In this document: positions 58,801 to 64,000 of the stretch, piece by piece
Numbering within the stretch: the first letter of the stretch is position 1
Layout: the number at the start of each line of letters is the position of its first letter
Assembly (NCBI RefSeq): GCF_000002235.5
Contig: NW_022145609.1
Span: 25,619,493-25,683,492 of the forward strand
Direction: 5' to 3'
Source of the DNA: Strongylocentrotus purpuratus
Lineage: Eukaryota; Echinodermata; Echinoidea; Camarodonta; Strongylocentrotidae
DNA: 64,000 bases
Notes under the pieces: generated by a model
What the model saw: the letters and a program-made list of their open reading frames with translations, nothing else
Told to the model about the DNA's origin: nothing
Databases searched by the model: none
Made by a program: the position numbers and the translations under genes

Positions 58801-61800
58801 TTTATCAGAAATTTTATTTTCCCTTAAGATAATTTTTTGGTCATACATGCATCCTAAACATAATTATTGCAAATATGATTCTATACAACCCCTGTATGGA
58901 AAAAATCTATTCCATCATCAATAACAAACAAAATGAAATTTCATGAAATTTTATGAACAGAACAAATTCAAGAGGAGCTTGCAAGATAGGTCATAGAGTT
59001 GCCAATTTGTGTTTAATTGATAGGAACTTCAAAAATTCATAACTACACAATTTTTAATCTGAATTTGCTCAAAACTTTTACTGACCTGTTATCCTCTCAT
59101 TTTTCTGCTTCTATTGAAACCAACTTGATATCAGAGTGGACTTCACCCATTAACCGTTAACCTATAGAGTGCAAGGTTTTTCTATTATAAAGATTGACTT
59201 TATACACTCTACCTTAATGCAAATTACATGTATTTCTTTTATGTGATTGGTACGCTTCTAACTGGTCAGGTTCTTACCTGTGTCTCTCCGCTAGCTTCAA
59301 GAGGATCCTAGAAGCGGCCGGGTAGTTCTTGCTCTTCTCATGATACTTCCACAGCAGATCCAACATCTCCAGACTATCAGTGTTGTAGTTGACGGCCCGC
59401 TTGATGTACGGCTCAACAAAGGGCGAAGGTATCTGACAGAAATCGAGAGGGTGCAGCAAAATGTACATAAAGTGAAGTGAACATTTTAAACTTCCTTCAA
59501 AAATAAGTAAGGTAAATAAAGTGGAGAGAATCAAAGATAAATTTACTTAATGTTTAAAGTACTTCTGTGCCTGGTTTCTAATTTTTTAAAGGAATATCAA
59601 TGGACAGAATCATATACCGTATATCTCTGAGTATAAGGTCTTTCACAGCATGGGTTTTTGAACGCTGAAGCCTGAAATAAGACGCGATTTGGCTTGCTGC
59701 CTACAGAGTCTGCAAAAAACATTTTATTTTTAGGCTTAAAAATAGGGGTCTTAAAAAAAGCATTGTGTGACAAAAAGCATAAATTCATTTGACTTCAGAT
59801 CTAGGTATGATTTTTTTTTAATTGACTTGTAATAAGATAATATGGAATTATAAGAGTTGATACAAAGGCTTTGACTTGGTTAGGTTTACTGGTTTCTTAC
59901 CGCTAGTAGTTGTTCCTTGAGGCCTTTGTTGACCAGCCAATCGTAGAGGGTGACATGGAAGAGTTCATCGTCTGAGACAAGGCACTTGTGCATCATAGCA
60001 TCAAACTAAACAAAAGATAGTACACATGGTTTTCAAAGGTAGTACAGAGGCAATTCCCATACGTATGGTTTTGAAGCATAGTATACTACTGTAATTAAGG
60101 TCATTCGAAATGGGTTTTCACATTTATATGTTCAAATACTCCAGATCTGCATAACAGAATAAGGCCACTCATTTAGGCACACACAATGAATATACCGGTA
60201 CATAAAGAGAAAATCACAATTTAAACAATTTAAAAATCTATGCAAAACATTTCAGTCCATATTTCATCAAAATTGTCATCAGCAACAATACTTCAACAAT
60301 CTAACCTCAACAGTTGACAAAATAATTTTAAAAAAATGTCACACCAGGCACATGCCAATTTGCTTGGTCTCTGTATGAATGTTGACTTACATAATGTTCC
60401 GCATCTGTATTAGAGAGTCTGTTTGGATCAGGCTTAGGAGGAGAACCTGGTCTGTTGGGTACCGCTGGAGAAGAGGGCTGGGCCTGGCTGGCAGACAGCA
60501 ACTGGTCTAAGATGTCTGTGATGGACTTGTAACATTCAAATCTAGGAATAAGAATGTAAAATGTATAAACATGTAACATTTCAAAATATGAAATGGATAT
60601 AACTACAAAACCTGTGGTCTGGTACAAAGTCATGTGTGTACAGTGCTTTTCACTGAAAGTTCAAAACCCCTTCACTTAAAGTACAAGTCCACTCCACTGA
60701 AAAGTTGAGCTGATTAGATAGACAAAAAATTTAAAAGCCCATATACCTGTATAACTTAATTTTGGAAAATGGTGCTTAGACTCATTTTTAATTTTTGTTG
60801 TATTAATGAGCAAAGAACAAGTTAATTATCGAGCCGGCTCTCCCCACAATGCACTTTTTTGTGACGTAAGGTCCTCGCAACACAGATTCGTAATGTAACC
60901 AAATTTAATGCATACGTCTTTGTGAAGTGCCTCGATCGATACAAACTATTTCATTCACCTGATAAGAATAATGAAATACAATTATTCTTATCAGGTGAAT
61001 GAAATAGTTTGTATTGAGGCACTTCACAGAGAAGTATACATTAAATTTGGTTACATTACGAAATAGCCCAATGTCAGAATGTATACTGCTGGCATTTTCG
61101 TTGTGAGGAGCTAACGTCACATCTGTACGGCAAATTAAATGTTTTGTTCGAAATAACCGAAACAAAAATGGCTCTTAAAAATCTCCTGATTGAAGTACGC
61201 CCCTGATAATTGGCAGTTTTAACCTTTGATTTATTGCTAATAAATCGTTTTCAATAGGTTCAAGGTCATTACCGGGCTGAGAATGCTTCCATTCCGTGGG
61301 CGTCTTCAGGTTTCTTGCCATTCTTGTAGTAGATCAGAGCTAGGTTGTGAGGGTCCCTCTTGAAGGCAGCTGATAAGCACAGGTCTACCACGCCATCGTA
61401 GTAGTGGGCTGCAGAGAGTCAAAACAAACACGATTTATTTAGTGAATATTCATCAGCTTTCATGAATATTCATGATAGTCCCCGGAACCCAAACTAACCA
61501 TTTTGGTCATCGAGCATTTGTGTATGTCACACCGGTCCTCTGGAACAAGCTGCCAAGTTACATTCAAATCATTCAATGCCTAGAAACCTATATTTATTAT
61601 TATTATATTATAGCAGGCACTCCCTCATGAGCACATAGTTTATCATCTTTGTTGGTAAACACCAACTAATGGACATCACGAAGAGAAGCTGACAGATCAT
61701 ACTCTGTTGTAATAACTCTTTACTACCTATAGACTGAAACCCATGATTGCCACATTGTTGAGAGTGTTTACATAACATGCACATGCACATCATTATCATC

Positions 61801-62645
61801 ATGATCATCACCATAACCATCACCACCACCATCATCATGGTTGTATCTTCATCGGGCTAGGGTCTTGATATGATACATATTGCTGCCACTGAATCTTTTC
61901 AAGAAGATATATTTCAACTGACCTTGGTGAAATTCTGCACATATTGCTGCCAGATTAAGCTGTTGACTCACTTCCTTGAAAAGCTGTTCAAAAAAAAAAA
62001 ACACATGAGAATTCAGGGATGAGACAGAGAAAGGTCCCGTTTCGGCAGAAAACTTTCAAATATATTTATGTAAAAGGACACGTTTTCCTTGCATTTAAAT
62101 TCTAAATTTGAGAAATATTTGTTACCTTATCTTGCTTAAAGGGACTCTATAACATTGTTCAGATGAGAGACAAATGCTGCTAAGGTGCAAAATTTATGAT
62201 AATCTGCAAGTTTAAGTGAAAAACGGAGCATTATTAACAATAAAAATGGAGAAAACCTGATCTGATCGATTTCTAAATTCTCCCAACTATATCATTTTAA
62301 CTACTGGTAAAGGAAAAATCCCCTTTAATTTCCGTTTTTGTTTCCCCCGTCTTGAAATCTTGAAATTGGTGGAAATACACAGATTGTCGGAGGAATCTCA
62401 TGCCTGAGTATTACTTTACAGAAACCGATATTTTTTCTAACAGGGATACAATCAATAGATTTTCTGCCACATACAGGGACAGAGATTTGAACTACCCCTC
62501 AACAAAGCCGTGCTCCTATGACGTGCATTACAATCACGCACATAAAACAATAAAGATGTTCTTCTCTAAATTATCATGTTAACAAACAACCTCTCATCAT
62601 AACTCTTATGCCTCATTTGGACATTGTGAAAAGAAATGTTTTTTC

Positions 62646-62676
<31 letters not shown>

Positions 62677-63777
62677 CAGATTCAGTGACATCACAACAGA
62701 ACAGTGATGACATGAAATCTAGTCTCCATAGTTGTGTCATATCCACTGATAATGTTACCATAGTTACCTCCAACGATTCTCGGAGCAGTCTATCCCTGAC
62801 GGACTTGGTTTCAGCCGTCATCGCTGCTTGTAACGTCTCATTGGCCTGGGTAGGAAATGAAAAGAATGACATTACACAATTAAAAGATTATTGCAAAGAG
62901 GCCTTAAATGAAAAGTCGGGGTTCCCACAGTAATTTGAAAACCAAATTCCATGACTTTTCATGACCCTTTAGTGCCTTTTTCCATGACTAGATAAGCATA
63001 ATTTGTTATGGGTTGCAGCGGCGTACAAATACTACGCAGTTATTTGTGTTTGTGATTACCTCCATCTCCCCTCTCAACATCCATGACTTTCCATGAATTT
63101 CTAAGACTGTTGTTTGAATTTTCCACGAGTTTCATGATTTTCCAGGAAAATTAATTTGTCCATGACTTTCTAGGTTTTTCCATGACTACGGGAACCCTGA
63201 AAAGTGTCCCAATATGAAGCTCTCTTGAAAACTGATTTCACTCTTTTCAAAGAACCCATGTTAGGGAGACCTCCACTGGAAGACAGTGGGAAATAAATGG
63301 ACACATCATTTTAGCAGATTCACAGTCGCTAATGTTACACTTTGTCTATTACATAGCCACAGCTTGAGTTCAATCAAACTTAAAAGTTTGAGTATCTTAT
63401 TTGTGTCTTTTTCTAAAGCCCCACTGCACTAATTATAGCTACTTGCGCCCTCTATACAGCAATCAATGCCTAATTGGTGTCTGTTGGTCCCCCATGATCC
63501 CCTTTTTCTCATGTTGATTGAGAGCTGAGTTGATGAGTCAACCACCTGCCAGTGGCCTTGCAGGGAGGTCTAATACCTCTATGCCAAATTAGTGCAGAGG
63601 GGCTTTAAGAAACATTTTCTGAGCTTAAGGGCTGTCTTGTCTGACCTTTGTACATGTGGCATCGTTGGCGCTGTAGAGTGATGGGCACACTTCCCTCAGT
63701 CGGGTACTGATAGCTTCCGTTGTGCTGTTGTCACCGATGTATCGATTGATGAGGGCTGTGATGAGACTACCGCACAT
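49852..63777 (-). CDS. NUP155: NUP155, inner-ring nucleoporin, C-terminal 565 residues in 14 exons
   Basis: NUP155 is a scaffold nucleoporin of the nuclear pore inner ring. Exons, high to low: 63646-63777, 62768-62845, 61923-61983, 61273-61408, 60391-60541, 59901-60005, 59278-59432, 58600-58729, 58186-58302, 57128-57248, 56428-56538, 55448-55584, 51799-51905, 49852-50008. All have GT-AG borders and consistent phases (1698 nt with the stop). Family blocks include YYDGVVDLCLSAAFKRDP, IPSPFVEPYIKR, LQQRIEYFSRAVMCSKSSS, EGEFLHEIEEKLE, LSVLDSELIDITK, CKLAIVHCAGHFDEELIQEL, ELDWSVSWVFKTLLAADVPL and NSTLDAIASYKVELEA. They match the helical solenoid end of vertebrate NUP155 (about 1390 aa). The amino-terminal propeller exons lie beyond 64000. 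The splice at 51799 is best read GATAG|gtaggt. Introns hold many MITEs. Confidence 0.94.
50990..51090. repeat. TTAAAGATGC repeat (family R5), copy 1
   Basis: Starts tttaaagatgcacagtagtg with aattgaacaccattttggtg and acccaataacggccg. It recurs inverted at 57585-57665. Both are in NUP155 introns. Confidence 0.65.
51981..52859. mobile_element. MITE family R3 (TTAA-flanked), copy 2, carrying a nested MITE
   Basis: TTAA plus agataaagaccagtt on the left and aactggtctttaact plus TTAA on the right. The interior outside 52001-52462 matches 18290-18684 in reverse. It lies in the last NUP155 intron. A G run of about 16 at 52811 is inside the right end. Confidence 0.82.
52001..52462. mobile_element. Nested MITE (family R4), 462 bp, TTA target duplication
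   Basis: Inverted ends of more than 30 bp start ggcctaaaataaaaactt and continue through gttgtattgcccttt. Target duplication TTA sits at 51998-52000 and 52463-52465. The host MITE's other copy (18670-18680 region, reverse) has accagttatggtcatgc uninterrupted, an empty site. TTA with such ends suggests PIF/Harbinger-type mobilisation. No ORF. Confidence 0.88.
52860..53830. repeat. Local tandem duplication in the last large NUP155 intron
   Basis: The text 52858-53450 recurs as 53611-53827 plus 55352-55440. Shared phrases are gacct.tttatttctttgta, gcgactgaggt.attataca, acttgactcaaataatctct and ttacacccgcatttatgtc. The copies are separated by the R2 MITE at 53421-53612, and the second is split by the element at 53828-55351. 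Confidence 0.78.
53421..53612. mobile_element. MITE-like repeat family R2, copy 2
   Basis: Starts cttaaagcccctccgcacta and ends gtgcagtggggcttaaag, giving inverted ends. Same family as 3902-4086. Confidence 0.78.
53828..55351 (+). mobile_element. Element with eight 158-bp tandem repeats and a 3' hairpin
   Basis: The left edge is near aaactagatggaattttgac, with gcgtgcagtc and tgatgcctccgcc. The body holds eight copies of a unit whose core is gacctctgtgacccttgacc, then ctacgtgctccaaaatct. Core starts near 53969, 54191, 54349, 54509, 54666, 54824, 54978 and 55137 give mostly 154-160 base spacing. The right edge has gacggacgtacggacgg, a hairpin gccaccgaagg-type stem (gcaccaccttcggtggc) and ggaggcataa. 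The sister copy of the host duplication (about 53335-53350) lacks it. The architecture recalls non-autonomous Helitron/Helentron or 'pearl'-like elements. No protein is encoded. Confidence 0.8.
55620..55970 (+). mobile_element. Interspersed repeat R1, copy in a NUP155 intron
   Basis: Starts ttaaagggattgggtaactt and ends near gttaaacgatgcctttt. Same family as 30766-31175. The ORF extending from exon 55448-55584 into it is not coding. Confidence 0.75.
57585..57665. repeat. TTAAAGATGC repeat (family R5), copy 2 (reverse)
   Basis: Contains ttgggtcaacacccaaatgg and gcccactactatgcgtcttt aa, the reverse of the copy at 50990. Confidence 0.65.
57815..58155 (+). mobile_element. Interspersed repeat R1, second copy in NUP155 introns
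   Basis: Contains gctgcaatgataattataaa, gtcagtcaggaaccccatga and gggcttcaatattacacc, and ends acattgttaaacgatgcctt. A 10-base deletion removes the acttttacaa segment present in the others. Confidence 0.72.
60887..61062. mobile_element. Large palindrome in a NUP155 intron (arms about 85 bp)
   Basis: Arms 60887-60972 and 60981-61062 are nearly perfect reverse complements (ttcgtaatgtaaccaaattt outermost, gataagaataat innermost) around the loop gaaataca. Outside them gtgacgta.g.tcctc recurs inverted at 60860-60880 and 61095-61120, so the whole element may span about 60675-61206. The left outer end is cttaaagtacaagtccactc. No ORF is supported. Confidence 0.82.
61785..61845. repeat. CAT/ACC microsatellite
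   Basis: Interrupted (CAT)n and (CAC)n repeats in a NUP155 intron. The methionine/valine-rich ORF over it is an artefact. Confidence 0.85.
62651..62677. repeat. Poly(A) tract of about 27 bases
   Basis: Simple A run in a NUP155 intron, about 90 bases below exon 62768-62845. Confidence 0.9.
62918..63200. repeat. 'ccatgacttttccatgac' interspersed repeat, copy 2
   Basis: Starts ggggttcccacagtaattt and ends catgactacgggaaccctg, giving loosely inverted ends (gggttccc/gggaaccc). The interior repeats tccatgactttc words. Confidence 0.68.
63411..63611. mobile_element. MITE-like repeat family R2, copy 3 (reverse)
   Basis: Starts tctaaagccccactgcacta and ends gtgcagaggggctttaag. The interior tggtcccccatgatcccctt is the reverse of the other copies. 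Confidence 0.78.
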
Positions 63778-63809
63778 CTAATGAGTCAAATGAGAAAAAA
63801 ATACAAAAA

Positions 63810-63890
63810 TGTTGATGATAATAATAATATTCCGCTTTTATATAGCGCCCAATACATCGAAACGATGTGCCTAATCGCTTTACAAATATA
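63810..63890. repeat. (AAT)n plus 'tatatagcgc ... cgctttaca' repeat, copy 2
   Basis: Same layout as 455-545. It continues into unassigned sequence at the window end. Confidence 0.6.
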
Positions 63891-64000
63891 TTATTACCCC
63901 GGTCATCGGATTCAGGCTTACCCGCACACAATGTATGCACATTTTCCGCTCGCCACTCGCCATTTTACAAGCGCACACTTGCTCATCCTACCGGGTACCC

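Noticed and set aside
61608..61838. Met/Val-rich minus-strand ORF
   Set aside because: It translates a CAT/CAC microsatellite in a NUP155 intron.
1..64000. tRNA or rRNA genes
   Set aside because: I looked for B-box-like GGTTCGAAT contexts; the only near match (near 35030) is the coding text of the Ty3-like RT fragment, and no cloverleaf was found. A covariance-model scan would be decisive.

Overview
The window looks like nuclear DNA of a marine deuterostome, most probably a sea urchin or close relative. The evidence is intron-rich genes of animal type, AT-rich noncoding DNA full of short inverted-repeat transposons, Ty3-, CR1-, pogo- and hAT-type remnants, and many G/C homopolymer runs. No bacterial, viral, tRNA, rRNA or CRISPR feature is visible. 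The species assignment is inference from style, not a database match.

Two host genes can be reconstructed exon by exon. ATG10, the E2-like enzyme that conjugates ATG12 to ATG5, lies on the plus strand in six exons (28214-33655) and keeps its HPC catalytic motif. The 3' part of NUP155, an inner-ring nucleoporin, lies on the minus strand in 14 exons (63777 down to 49852); its 5' part is outside the window. The two genes are convergent and about 16 kb of transposon-derived sequence separates them. A third set of exon-like blocks on the minus strand (about 5874-3304) is probably a decayed or unrecognised gene.

Layout. 1-6.3 kb: repeats plus the unrecognised minus-strand exons. 6369-7703: a non-autonomous hAT-like element with an exact 8-bp target duplication. 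8037-13290: a complete LTR element with apparently identical 305-bp LTRs that encodes a gag-like protein but no pol. 13.9-19.4 kb: an AT-rich 32-bp minisatellite followed by a segmental repeat array, itself hit by a palindromic element and an inverted-repeat element. 20-28 kb: minisatellites, a foldback element and LINE 3' ends. 28.2-33.7 kb: ATG10, with three nested inverted-repeat elements in its last intron. 34-46.5 kb: a transposon graveyard (Ty3-like RT, Tc1, HECT-like gene fragment, pogo with a PHD-like tail, SGNH-hydrolase-like fragment, hAT, LINE ends). 48-64 kb: NUP155 with repeat-filled introns, including a 158-bp-period tandem-repeat element and a MITE nested in another MITE.

The most informative observations are structural. 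They are the gag-only LTR element with a helix-hairpin-helix-like gag N-terminus, several insertions whose boundaries are proven by paralogous empty sites inside this same window, the triple nesting in the ATG10 intron, the pogo transposase followed by a PHD-like finger, and a tandem duplication of the NUP155 stop-codon region.
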